A stretch of DNA of 64,000 nucleotides, taken from the NCBI RefSeq assembly GCF_032362555.1, contig NC_083530.1, forward strand, positions 2,448,001-2,512,000, in the 5' to 3' direction. Positions 43,903 to 56,300 of this stretch are shown one piece after another. Positions within the stretch are counted from its first letter, which is position 1. Every line of letters starts with the position of its first letter. Made by a program: the position numbers and the translations under genes. The notes beneath the pieces are model-generated. The model ran no database searches. It saw only the letters and a program-made list of their open reading frames with translations, and was not told the origin of the DNA. The DNA is from Amyelois transitella (Eukaryota > Arthropoda > Insecta > Lepidoptera > Pyralidae).

Positions 43903-44727
43903 TTAATAAGGTACAAATGGTTTTACAGTATCCATTCTTTTACAGGATGCGTCTGCCCAAAACAAAAAATCTTCCTTCAAAGCCATAACGCATTCTAATA
44001 ACATTACGCAATCTCCTTCAGCCCTATGAGCATTTGTTGCGTCCTTATTTAACAAACGCTTGTAAAGTGATGTCAATGTGTAATTACTTCTCTGGGAATT
44101 ACTAATGATGCGTGTAGTATTAGAAGAAACACCTCTAAATGACATGTTTGGTTGAGGTGTATCCAACCTGTCTATTTCAGTCCAATCTTCATTACTTAAA
44201 GATAACGCAGGAAAATCATCATCTTCATCATCAGTAAGAATACTATCATCAGCACTAGAATTTAAAGTCTTATAATTAACAGGATTATCCTTCAAAATCT
44301 TCCGGAACACAAGCAAAGAGTCTAAACATAGCAACCTTTTGGGTAAAATCCTTTCGATTTTTACAAATTCAGCTAATAAAACCTTAAAATCGAAAGCGCT
44401 GCCGTTGTGGGCAACTAAACAAACGGGCTCTTCCAATTCTTCCAGAAAAAAAGTGATAGTATCTACTCTTTCAACAAAAGTTGGACAATTTTTTAAATAT
44501 TCATTTGTGAGCCCTGTGATATGGGCTGCCACAGGATTAATATTTCTCTCAGGGTTGAACAGCAATGACAATTTATGGCATGCCGGTATTCGGCCATTTT
44601 TGGAAACAAGAATATCGTATCTTGATATCGCGATCAAACATAGTTCAGTTATTTTGGTATGGTTTCTCTCCTCTCTCGGTAGTCCCGTTGTCTCCAGGTC
44701 CAAAAATACGAAGGTGCGAATGTTCAT
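43903..44727 (-). CDS. TREX-type 3'-5' DNA exonuclease (DEDDh)
   Basis: Single coding exon, 274 aa, starting MNIRTFVFLDLETTGLP. Exo I motif has D10 and E12; Exo II is LVAHNGSAFDF with D113; Exo III is HRAEGD with H234 and D239, so the four metal/catalytic acids and the general-base His of the DEDDh class are all present. PVAAHITGLTNEYL (65-78) is also typical of TREX1/TREX2. An acidic insert (158-190, DDEDDD) sits before Exo III. There is no C-terminal membrane segment like that of mammalian TREX1, so a soluble TREX2-like form is expected. The family degrades 3' ends of single-stranded or mispaired DNA, in repair or cytosolic DNA clearance. A TTTTGTTTCAG acceptor seven bases upstream of the ATG suggests a spliced 5' UTR. 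Confidence 0.92.
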   Translation of the reverse strand: MNIRTFVFLDLETTGLPREERNHTKITELCLIAISRYDILVSKNGRIPACHKLSLLFNPERNINPVAAHITGLTNEYLKNCPTFVERVDTITFFLEELEEPVCLVAHNGSAFDFKVLLAEFVKIERILPKRLLCLDSLLVFRKILKDNPVNYKTLNSSADDSILTDDEDDDFPALSLSNEDWTEIDRLDTPQPNMSFRGVSSNTTRIISNSQRSNYTLTSLYKRLLNKDATNAHRAEGDCVMLLECVMALKEDFLFWADASCKRMDTVKPFVPY

Positions 44728-44939
44728 CGTGACACTGAAACAAAAGTAATAATAAACTTTACAAACAACGTGTTATGTAAACCATACACCGCATACGAAT
44801 CATCAGTTGTCTTGGTCAGTTTCGACTGGTTACGAACATGTTTCGTTGACAGCTGAACGTTAGCTCTCGGTCTTTTCCAGACTGTTGGCTCTGTTTGGTC
44901 CGCAAGGGATATAGGCGTATTTATGCATATGTTACTAAA

Positions 44940-46850
44940 AAAACGAAGACCCAACAAAATCGTGAGCCAAACTTCAATGGTAGACTTTGGGCATTAAGTT
45001 ACGAAAGTTGAAAGGCAATATGTCATAAACTGGAATGGTAGGAAGAGCGAGAATACGCGGGCGCTGGGGACATTCACGAAGTTTAAAGGGATATGTTTTC
45101 AGTCTATCTCTTTCTAGTTTTCAAGTTGACCGAAGTAGTAGAAATAGAAAGAACCTAAAACATTATATTACCCTTTAACGTTAGTGAATAAAGGGGCGGA
45201 TATCGAGGCGATTTTTGCTTTAGAATTCTTGCTACTACCTAGTACTATGGATGTATGACCTCGATTCTCTTGCCTACCTGATTTAAGTTGCCAACTTAGT
45301 TTGCGGCGCTAACTTAAGCGCTTTCTGGACCACGTCAGAGAACAGAGTTCGTCATAGCTTAGCGCCTAGCACCCCTTTTCAGGACTCCGATGCTTATTGA
45401 TTAAATTATTTCAGGCTGTTTTGTTTGAGGTTAAGGGTCGTTAATGAGGAAAAAAAGTACTCTTCAAATTTCATACGAAACTTGAGCACGTATACTTTTG
45501 GTTCGTCAAGACTCAAGAACTTTGGCACATCAAAGGTCGAATTTAGTGCTTTCTCATCGGATACAGTTGGTAACATTTTGATACATATCAAAGAAATAGG
45601 TACATACAAAAATATATTTCTTCTTAAATTTACAAAACAAGCAGTCTGGCCGGAAATAAAATAAATGCTTAATTAAGATAGTTTATGTAATGTAGGAATA
45701 GCATGTTCACACCTTACTCACCAGTATGTACATAAGTGATTTCAATGTCAATCTATTTCAATTTCTCCACATGCAAATACATCTCACCAAAGAAAATATA
45801 ATCACTACGTTGCAGTGATGAGTCAATCAATCCTTTAAAAAATATAGAAGTTGCCACCTTTCTCACGTATCACAGTCACCAAATGGAAGACTTCCCGGTA
45901 TAATCAAAATACTACACTGAATCTCAATATTGCAATATTTACCGCCTACGCCTCCATTTACATAATGTATTAGCCAATGAGTATATAATCACTACGCTTT
46001 GTATAAGCAAATTTTTTGTACCGAAATAAGAAACCAAACAAACCCACACAGACGGAAGTGCATCCTTAATTTGTCATCGTATACGTGATCGGCATTACAG
46101 CGGCAAATTTGAAAAATCATCTGGGTATAAACACACACAGTTCATAGGTAGGTACTTTAAGTTCCACGTACCGTACTTTTGTTATGATTCGTTCTTTATA
46201 GGTATATAGAGGAAGTCAGGTCAACCCTTACAGCACAGAAAAATGGACTAACACGGTGTGCAAAAGCTTTCTTTTTTTGTATGCAAGAGCACACGCCTCC
46301 AGTGTGCCCCCAGTTTTAGTTAGTAAAAAAACTAAAACTCGTAAAACCACCGTGCCGCGTAGTTTCCAGCACTTGAATCAAATCACTCCTATATCGACGT
46401 AAAGGCGAAAGTTACTCTGTCTGTTACGCTTAAACCACTGAACCGATTTTGATGAAATTTGCTACAGAGATAAAAAGTTGACCCTGGGGAAGAACATAGG
46501 CTACTGTTTATTTCGTAAAATGAAACCACGCGGATACATACAACCAAGTCCATTTATACTCATAAAACTCTTCCGTTACATACTGAGTGACTGTACAATG
46601 CACGTTCCAAACAGCTGGGTCTAGAAATTTTTAAATTTAGCATGAAGATTAATTAATTTCTGCGGTCTAGGGCGTGTGCGCTAAGAGACTATACAAAATT
46701 CCCACGGGAACGGGAATTAGTGGGATTTTTGGCGTACTCTAGTCCATGTACTCGTTATGTAACTGAGCAAAATCTGTACTCGACTGTTTTACCAAAAAAA
46801 AAAATTACTGACAGAAGCTAAAATTGTAGTTTTTGGAATTTATGACTGTC
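44940..46850. other. spacer between exonuclease and RRM gene A, no gene seen
   Basis: No supported exon. A TATG-SINE fragment lies at 44850-44930 and repeat motif ACCGATTTTGATGAAATT at 46441. Includes the presumed promoter of the exonuclease gene at the left. Confidence 0.5.
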
Positions 46851-46857
46851 TTCATTC

Positions 46858-46965
46858 ATTCATTTATATAATCACGTCTACATCTCTTGCGGGGAAGACA
46901 GAGCCAGCAGTCTTGAAAGACTGACAGGCCACATTCAGCTGTTAGGCTTGATGATAGAATTGACT
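46858..46965 (-). repeat. TATG-tailed SINE, 3' fragment
   Basis: AATCACGTCTACATCTCTTG through GATGATAGAATTGA. Confidence 0.7.
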
Positions 46966-47108
46966 ATCTGTCTGTATGTTTTAACTCATATCATGCGAAA
47001 ACTGTTGCTGTTGTTTTAAGATTCTCTTTGCACTATTAGCACTCGTTTTACGGCGAAGAAAATGGCCGGCAACGGCTAGTAAATAAAAAAAAATTGTTAT
47101 AACAAAAG

Positions 47109-47114
47109 TTTATT
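47109..47114 (-). terminator. possible poly(A) signal AATAAA of RRM gene A
   Basis: AATAAA on the minus strand about 265 bases after the stop codon at 47380-47382. Confidence 0.35.
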
Positions 47115-47379
47115 ACATACTTGGTAAAGAAACTAGATACTTTCTTAATTATTAACCATAAGTAACCATAAGAAATCAAATATAAATAACCATAAGAAAT
47201 CAAATATTACAATTGCTTGTGTTTTTGTATGCACATTACTTATTTGATGTATGGTTCAAGATGTAGCCTTAAGCAAGTTAAGTCATGATTTCTTTAACTG
47301 TTCTTTTATATAAATTTCTGGGCAGTTATGATACTAATACACTTTTTCTCAGAAAATCTTGCACAACAAGGCGAAGCTA

Positions 47380-50300
47380 TCAATAATCCTCCAAATCATC
47401 TTCCATTATTCCTTCTTCATCTATTTCAACAACAGAATCATCTAGTTCATCACCAAAGTCTTCCGCTGTCAAATCTATCATCTCATTTGAAGCTTTATCT
47501 TTTTTGTTAGCAACATTGCTATTAATGTTACTAGCACTATCTATTGTGTTACCAACACTGGTATTAAAGTTTCCAGCACTATCTTTTATACTACCAACAC
47601 TTGTATTAATGTTACCAGCGCTATCTTTTGTGTTACCAACACTAGTATTTATGTTACTAGCACTACCTATTGTGTTACCAACACTAGTATTTATGTTACT
47701 AGCACTATTTATTGTGTTACCAGCACTATTTTTTGCGCTAGCAATACTGGCGTTTATGTTAGCAGCACTATCTATTATGTTAGCAGAACTGTCTATTTTT
47801 GCAGCAGGACTGTTTTCATTATCAACATTGTCTTTGCTTGTACTAGGATTTGGAACTTCAACTTCCTCTGAATTTTCTGTATCATTTGGAATATTGAATG
47901 TGCTTTCATCACCACTAATTTCTATCACGTCTGGCTCTTTAATAACTTCAATGACGTCATCATATTCACCATCAACAGGCACTTCTTCACCAATTTCTGA
48001 GCCTTCTTCGTCGTCGCTTACTTCAGCGCGCTGCTTTCGACGTAAAAGCCGCCGGAATTTGAAAGGTATTGTCAGGTGCAGAGGTTTGCAGGTCACGAGA
48101 CATAAACCTGATGGGGAGAAAATGTTTTGATTATTATTTCATTCGAATGTACAGTATATATAGTAGAGCCCGCGAACTGAACTGTCCGCTATTGCACTAA
48201 CAGGAGATAACAGGAGACATTTTGCGTTTGGATTTTAAGTTTTAAGGTACTTGTAATCAGGTCGTTATTTTTATTGAGTTTTCATTTGATTTGATTATGC
48301 TATATGAGCCCGAGGTGGTTTTTAAACAAGGCTGTACTGTGAGACTGCACTGATACTAAATATCGTTAAAAATTGGCTCATGATAGTCTTGAGATTCCAA
48401 TAGTGACAGGCTGATAAGCCATTACTTTAAATAATCCCAAATTTATTATCCTTTCCTTAGATAAACTTTTATAATCTGCACAGGAAGAGAAACAAGCTTA
48501 CACAGACTACGTTTTCTCTTCACTACAACACTACCTTCAAAGAAAATCGCAGCCATTTCATTTCTTGAAAAACGGGAAGCTAATTTAAGTATTCAAATGG
48601 TGGAGAATCATACTAAAGTTTATATAGATTCAGAATAGACTAGTATTTCAACGAAAATCGATTTTTCCTGAAAATCGATACAATTTCTCCTTACCGTCTC
48701 TTCCTTGAATCGGTATGCCGGGATGAGTGCACAGATTATCGAAATTCTCATGGGAATCCACACTGGCGACCAACATTTGAGTTTTGGACCTGTTCGAAGC
48801 CTTGAGAGAAGTGATTCCGTACGGCAACAGCGCTTGCTCCACGTCAGTCTTAGGCGCTTTCCCTCCATTAATGAAAACGCGAACGACCAGTGTGGACGTT
48901 TGGTTTATAATCCTCTTTATTGTGTGAAGGCGTATTACCTTTAAAAATAATAATAAATACATACATACATACATATGGTCACGTCTATATCCCTTGTGGG
49001 GTAGTCAGAGCCAACAGGCTTGAAAAGACTGATAGGCCACGTTCAGCTGTTTGGCTTTATGATAGAAATTGAGATTCAAATAGTGACAGGTTGCTAGCCC
49101 ATCGCATCAAAGAAGAATCCCAAGTTTATAAGCATATCCCTTAGTCGCCGTTTACGACATCCATGGGAAAGAGATGGAGTGGTCCTATTCTTTTTTCTAT
49201 TGGTGCTGGAAACCACACAAAATAATAATAAATTTATATATTTATTAACACAATGCATTCACAACAGATAAATAAATACGGGAAAAATTACACAGATTTA
49301 GTTAGCCTCTAACTCTAAGTAAGTTCAATATTGTCATGAGATACTAATAAACACCCCAGGGCAGGATCAGAGAAAGTTCGTTTCTCATCATGCCTTGGCC
49401 AAGATTTGAACCCGGACATACTATGACACACACAAGGAAGGCGAACCCCCTGCCCCGAAACACTTGTCTCTTTTATAACTATGCACTTACTATTTTCTTG
49501 TTACTGTGTAAATTTCTATGCAATAAAGATATAACAAACAAACACTTTTATTGAGAGTGCAACCGGGAAGAGATGATGAGATAAGGGAGAGAGAAAGTGA
49601 GGGAAGAGCAGTCCAGAATTGTCAAAGATAGCGGAGTTCTATGTTATATACAGCTACATCAAATATTTTTTCATAAGTATTAGTAAGTTTGTGGGGCAAC
49701 AAAACAGGTTTAGTCTATTTTGCAATATTCTAAATTTCGTAAAAACACAACATTCGCGAGGTCTTAATTCGCGGCGTACGACTAGTTTATAACCAATAAA
49801 GTATTTAATTCATGATTTCCGCCTTGAGAGGTAGAACATGTGTGCACTAAACAATGTAACTAGATAATTAAGACCTATTGTAACCATATTCAAGTAATAA
49901 ACTGATTATGATGGTGTTACATTAGTCAGTCTTACCGATCTGAACTCCCCGCTCGCTCTGTTCACTATGGCCTGCCCGATAACATTGTCCTCTGGCGTTT
50001 CATTAGGGAAATCATCGATGGCGCTGTTAAACTGAAAGAAATTGATAAAAATATTGTGATAAAAGAAACTCAATCTTAAGTGCCGTGTGGTTCCCGGCAC
50101 CAATGAAAAAATAATAGGACCACTCCATCTCTTTCCCATGGATGTCGTAAAAGGCGACTAAGGGATAGGCTTATAAACTTGGGATTCTCTTTTTAGGCGA
50201 TGGGCTAGCAACCTGTCACTATTTGAATCTCAATTCTATCATTAAGCCAAATAGCTGAACGTGACCATTCAGTATTTTCAAGACTATTGGCTCTGTCTTC

Positions 50301-53300
50301 CCCGCAAGGGATATAGACGTGACCATATGTATGTATGTATGTATCTTAAGGTAAGGTATTTTCTTTAAAGAAATACATCGCGTTGGGGGACCCATCTATA
50401 TCCGTCAGGGTTTATAAAAAAGATTGGTATACATACGACTTCGGTGATTTCATCCAGTTCGTCTTTGAGAGCCTTCTCAAGTTGTGGCGTTGGGCATTTG
50501 TACAAGTCTTCCTCGAGAAACTCCTTCTTATCCAACTGCTTTTGCTCTGCATAATTTATAGAGAAATAAATTGATATAGCAGCCAAGTAGTTAAAAAAGC
50601 CGTACAATTAAACAGGGTTGTTAGGGTATTATTGTGTAAATACAGTACTAACACTTTTATAAATCAATATTCAACCGCCGAATAGCGCCACTTACTGCCT
50701 AATCAAATTGAATGAAAACTCAATAAAAATAACGACCTTATTACAAGTACATTAAACTTGAAATACAAACACAAAGTCTCCTGCTATGTCATTCTTAATA
50801 ATAGTTTAATAGCGGACAGTTCACTTCGTGAGTTTAAATGGCGCACTCGTACGCACATCGTGTAACTTATAAAAGTGGGTAGTACTGTATTTACACAGTA
50901 TCACCCTGGCAACCCTATTACAAAATATTTTTACAAAATAAAAGAATTCACTCTCACCTCGCCTCGCCTGCTTAACTGTAAAAAGAAAACAGACAATTAA
51001 ATAAAAACTCAGATATTGATTTACATTTTATAGAACTTCACTTAGAAGGCTTAAATAAATAAAACGAATTAAAAAGATGACAAACAATGAAGGACCTAAA
51101 ATAGATCCTTGTGGCACTCCACCATTATTCACGTCACATTTTAGTTATATCAACAGTGCGTGAATAAAATAACCAGATTTCCGTTTAAGCCATTGTAAGC
51201 CATCTATAGCGGTATTCTATGTTTCGATGCGGCTGTATTCTTCTGAACAAAATTTTTACTAATTTGGTTTTTAGTATATTTTCCTGATAGTTAAAAGGGT
51301 GAAAAACTGTGGCATGCTTGAAGAATCAAACTTAACAGTATGTAGTGGGCCTTTTAAAGAAAATAGTTCGCAACTTATTGAGCTAATACCAAAAACCCTG
51401 TTTTTCTAAAATGCAATTTTAAAAGCTTCCCCTAGTCTGAAAGAGATTCTATATCTGGTGAAAATAGTATTGCATATACGACAATAAGTTATTTAATAAA
51501 GTAAGTTGGAAAGTACATAAATCTTATAACTAGCATTTGCACAGTTAAAGTGAAAACAATCATACCTAAATCAACCGGCCTCGGTTTCTTCCCGGGTTTT
51601 TGTTTTAACACGGGAGGTACTTGTTTAAATTGAGAAGGTGGAACCTGTGAAGGTGGTGCCGATGGCGTCTTTGCGAAATTGTAGAACTTTTCTGAAAGGA
51701 AAAATAGATATATTTTTACAAAAGCAAAATACATATTTTAAAAGATTTACGAATTATATCGCATATATACAACAGGTCTAACCACAGTTATTATATCTTA
51801 AGGACCCAAACTTTCAGACGGGCTTTCAAATTAGTGTAGATTAGACTACGGGAATTTTTTTCCCTGCAGTGTTATTATGTTTGAAAAAGATTACCTGTCG
51901 GCGCCGATTTTGCTACAGGTCCGCTCAACAAAGGTTGGGGTTGGGATACTTTGGTGTCGGTTGGGACCTTTATTGGTTTTTGATCCTCTGAAAATATAAA
52001 GTAAGATAAAAAGGTAAATTACTTATAGAATTTCTAAAAACGATGTTTACTTTAATTTCAACAAACAAATGGATTTTCTCATTGTATCATCTAAATATAC
52101 GTGTTTGCATATTTTAAAAAGGGTTAACATCATGTTTGTGGACTTGCTCGTTGCTTGACTTTCTCGAACTTCAAATGATATACTTTACAATTTCCAGAAC
52201 CGCACAGTAGTAAAAGTCATAGTTGAGTGAATCATGAAAAACAACGTACAGCCATTTGGTGGTACTCAGTTATCAGATCAAATTATGCAGATCTTAAACG
52301 ATGGTACCACCTTAACGAAAAAAGTCTCGGGTATGAAGTCGCATATTAAAGCTACTTTAAGGTAAGACATTTTCTCAACTTCTCTTAAGGATAATTAATA
52401 TATCCTTACTATTTATTGTTTTCCTCTCCCAACCCTCGAATTATTTAACCACATACAAAAGATGTAAAATCCTTATCATATTCAGGTTGGTATCGAAATT
52501 AACAAACCAAACCAAATAGATTAAATAAAAAGAAATTTTAGAAATTCCCCTTGTTTGTACTTAATAAAAAATGATTGATTGAGGTATATTTATAAAGAGC
52601 GTCATTGTAATATTGTGACGAGAAGTGGGGCCATCGTGGAGTTATGGAAGCGAAAATATCGTCAATGAATACTAAACCTTATCATCATCACAATAAAAAT
52701 TTGGGAAGATTTGAACAACATACTGGAGCATCTAATACTCCAATGTTAGGTCAAACATTGAGTATTCTCGGCGCCCACAGTGAATCTGTTCAGTTTCGTA
52801 CTTTATTGCAATAATAACTTAGTTTCTTGTGTACCTAGACGATAGATCTATCTTCCTATAATCCAGCTATATCACAATATTCGTGCAAAATGAAGGTCAC
52901 TCAAATTGCATTCATGCTTCTATACCTATCATAATAAAAACTACTGAGTGTATGGAAAAATATGTTCATACAATGTCAAGAGACCCACAGATAAAGTTAA
53001 GATATTTAATTTAGTCTTACAGATAGATTCCACTGAAGTAGACGCGTGAGTCTGTCTGTGAAAAATAAAGTTCCTTATTGCTAGTTTTCTCACTTGCAAT
53101 AAGGAACCATTCTGGGCATATAATGCAAACCGAGTTATCCTACCTTACAATTAACGCTCCTTGTAAATACCCCTCAAATTTACCTGGTTTCACCTCTGGC
53201 TTAGACTTTTGAAAAATGACGTTAAACAATTTTTTATCCTGATTTTGTGGATGCGTCGACCTGTATAACTTTACTACCTCCTCTTCTTGCAGAAGAGGGT

Positions 53301-56300
53301 ACGAATTGTTCGGAAACGTCCGCTGTATTATCTCGTCTAGTCGGCTGTTCAATGCAACTTTTAACATACGCTGACATTCTTGATAATGTTTCTTTCCAGG
53401 TTGGTTAGCATCCTTAAATACCCAAAGGCGGTTCATAATGTTTTTAACTATGAACGATACGGCTTGGCCGCGCCAAGATATAGCCCTGTTAATCGTTTTC
53501 TGGTCTAGTTTGGCTTCACTTCCAGATATATGTTCATCAGTTTTGAAGCGTTTTTCGGGAACCGCAGGTTTTGTTGGGGAGTTTTGCAAAAAATGAGGGG
53601 GTGGGTTACGATTCCATTTTATTCCAGGTTTAGTATCATTTCGATCATTTGGCCGACTTATATCGAAATTTTTTTCATTTAGCTTGCCACCAAAAGGTTT
53701 AGATTGAGGTTTATCAAATTTAGTGTTCCAAGTATTTGACCGCGAATGAGAATCGCTAGGATTGATAAGCCTATAAGGTGATGGTGTAGGCTTCACAGAA
53801 TAGGTATCCCGAGACGGTCCACCGCGATTTTGATTTTCAGCGGAATCCCATCTTGAATTTTTAATTTGGTTTCCTCCGAACCTATTATCACGCGAATCGC
53901 GATTATCAAAACCTCGACTTTGATTGCCTGCAAAACCTTTATCACGCGCATTGGCAATGCTTTGATTGCCCCCGAAACGCTCGTCGCGCGAACCCCTTTC
54001 ATCAAAACCTCGGTTGCCTTCAAACCGATCTGATTGAAATCTATTTTTATTCGAGTACCTGTCACCTCTTTCAGGGCTATAACTTCGTTTCCGACCAGCA
54101 TCCCTCTTTTGAGGCAATGCGCTTACTTCGCGGGGAGCCCTAGACTCTTGATAGGTAAATCCCCTTGAATCCGAATTGAATCTTGGGTCAAAGTCATAAC
54201 CCCTTCCTTGCTTAGGGACCTCGTAGTTGGACTCCCGATAACCAAATTCTTTATTATTTCCTCCAGAATATTGATGAGAGCCTTGTTTCTTATCCGGTTC
54301 ACAGGCTTTTTCATTACTGGATTTAGTATATCCATACCCAGATACATTTGCTGTTTTTGGTTGACCCTGTGTTGCATTTAACTGTTGCGCCTGTTGCCCT
54401 TGTTGATTCCCGTATGCCACAATAGTGCTCTGCGAATTATCGACAATATTTAAATATTAAATTACCCAATTTGTGAACCAACATCACAAATATTTGTGTA
54501 GAATTGACATAGACTACATTTATCGTCCGACACACACAAAACATATTCTGATGCGCATACTGGACAAGCTATGCCTACTGGACACTCATACATTTTAGGT
54601 TAGCCACCATATATTCTTGCACCGCAAAAAAATTAAAAAGTGGATCATTACAGATAATGACTACTTTTAAAATCTTTTCGCGATCAGCGGCGATCTTTAG
54701 TGTAATGAGCTCCAACGGAGTTGACTTACTTTACAGAACCAACTTTTATACTAACATTCAAAATATCTTATACCGTCACCACATTTGTGAAAAACCCAGA
54801 AATACTTGCACTTATGATTATTCTACATATTGTAGGCTCATTTATACCAGTTTGTCACTGGGGTGTACTATACCCCCCCTTATGCCACCATATGTGATTC
54901 ATCTTGTGGAATCCTTTTTTAAGCTGGTCCAGACATGTACTTTTGTCCGAATCGTATCAGAGTCGCGTTCAAAGAACGCTGGTCTGGACGAACGTTCGCT
55001 TCGATCCATCGCGAGTCGGTTTTATATATGCGTCCAGAATTTTTGGATCGCATAACTGAGACGTCACGGAGGTACGGTACGGACAAAAGAGCATGTCTGA
55101 ACCCAGTTTTAAACAGACTACCTGAAATAGGTTTCCTGAAATTTATGCGGTCCTTTTTCAGGGAACCTTATGCGCGAGGTAAGAGCACAGAAGAACAACA
55201 ATAGAATCCATAAGTTTGACGTGCTCTCCACCTCTCGGACACCGAATGCCAATAACATACACAATCTTTAGACACAATTACGTCCTGCCTCTTAGGAAAA
55301 GTACCCGGTGTCAACCAGTGACCACGGGCTGGAGTGGTCAAGATTTTAGGCGACTTCCGTCTTATCTCTACAGGGAAACCCAACTCAGTTCGGATCATGG
55401 TAACACATCCAGTTGGCCCGAATGCGTAGTTATAGCTTTCTAGGTAGGTTTTTGTAATCAACTCAGAAAGGAGTCATTGGTATATGAAAGCTGTAGGATT
55501 TGAACGAAAGTAACCTATGTTAAGCTCACAATGCCATGTCGTAATTAATCGAAAATGTACGACAGGTTGCAAATGACCTTGTGGCATGATATAATGTCGC
55601 GCAGTCCTGCCCTGGTGTAAATGAATCCTAATCAGCTCCACTTCAACCATGACTTAAGACATGTATGACATGTAGATGGAAACGCCCAAGGTAGCAGCAG
55701 TGCTGCCCTGGTGTAAATGAGCTCTAATAATCAGCTTTATTTCGACAGTAACTTAAGCGGATAGAATAGAAAACGCTCAGGGTAGCAGTCACTGTGCCCA
55801 TCTGTAAAGCTTGACTAACATATAGTGTTAGTATAAAGTGGCAGCCTGTTAAGTAGATTTTGCCCCTTTCATTGACAGAGGCATCCGACAGTGGCCAACC
55901 ACTTAAGAAGTCCACTTTACCTAGGTTACCTGAATGTGCTGTAATCTTCGCAACAGCCAGACAGTATATTACTTTTTATGTGACAGATTACAAGTTATGT
56001 GACATATCACAAACTTGAATCAACAATATAACAGGCTCAACCTGTGGGTTGTTTTGATTTGAAATAATTAAAGCTATTCTCCTGTGCCGAACTCAACTCG
56101 GCATCTCTTCTAATTTTACTACAGAGCATACTACATCATCTGAGCTAACCTTTACCTATTCAGTGACAGACATTGAAGCAAGGTTTATTCATCTTCAAGC
56201 TTATGACAATACTATTATCTTACCTGTATCGGCACTGCCATTCCGTACATTCCCATGGCATTATATCCAGCATAATTTTGCACCATCTGTTGGTCCATGA

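Noticed and set aside
47504-48130. 208-codon plus-strand ORF full of Leu/Val/Pro
   Set aside because: It is the antisense of the repeat-rich last exon of RRM gene A, whose frame continues across splice sites.
54657-55204. Two overlapping plus-strand ORFs
   Set aside because: Partly overlap a MITE-like element and have no recognisable protein features.
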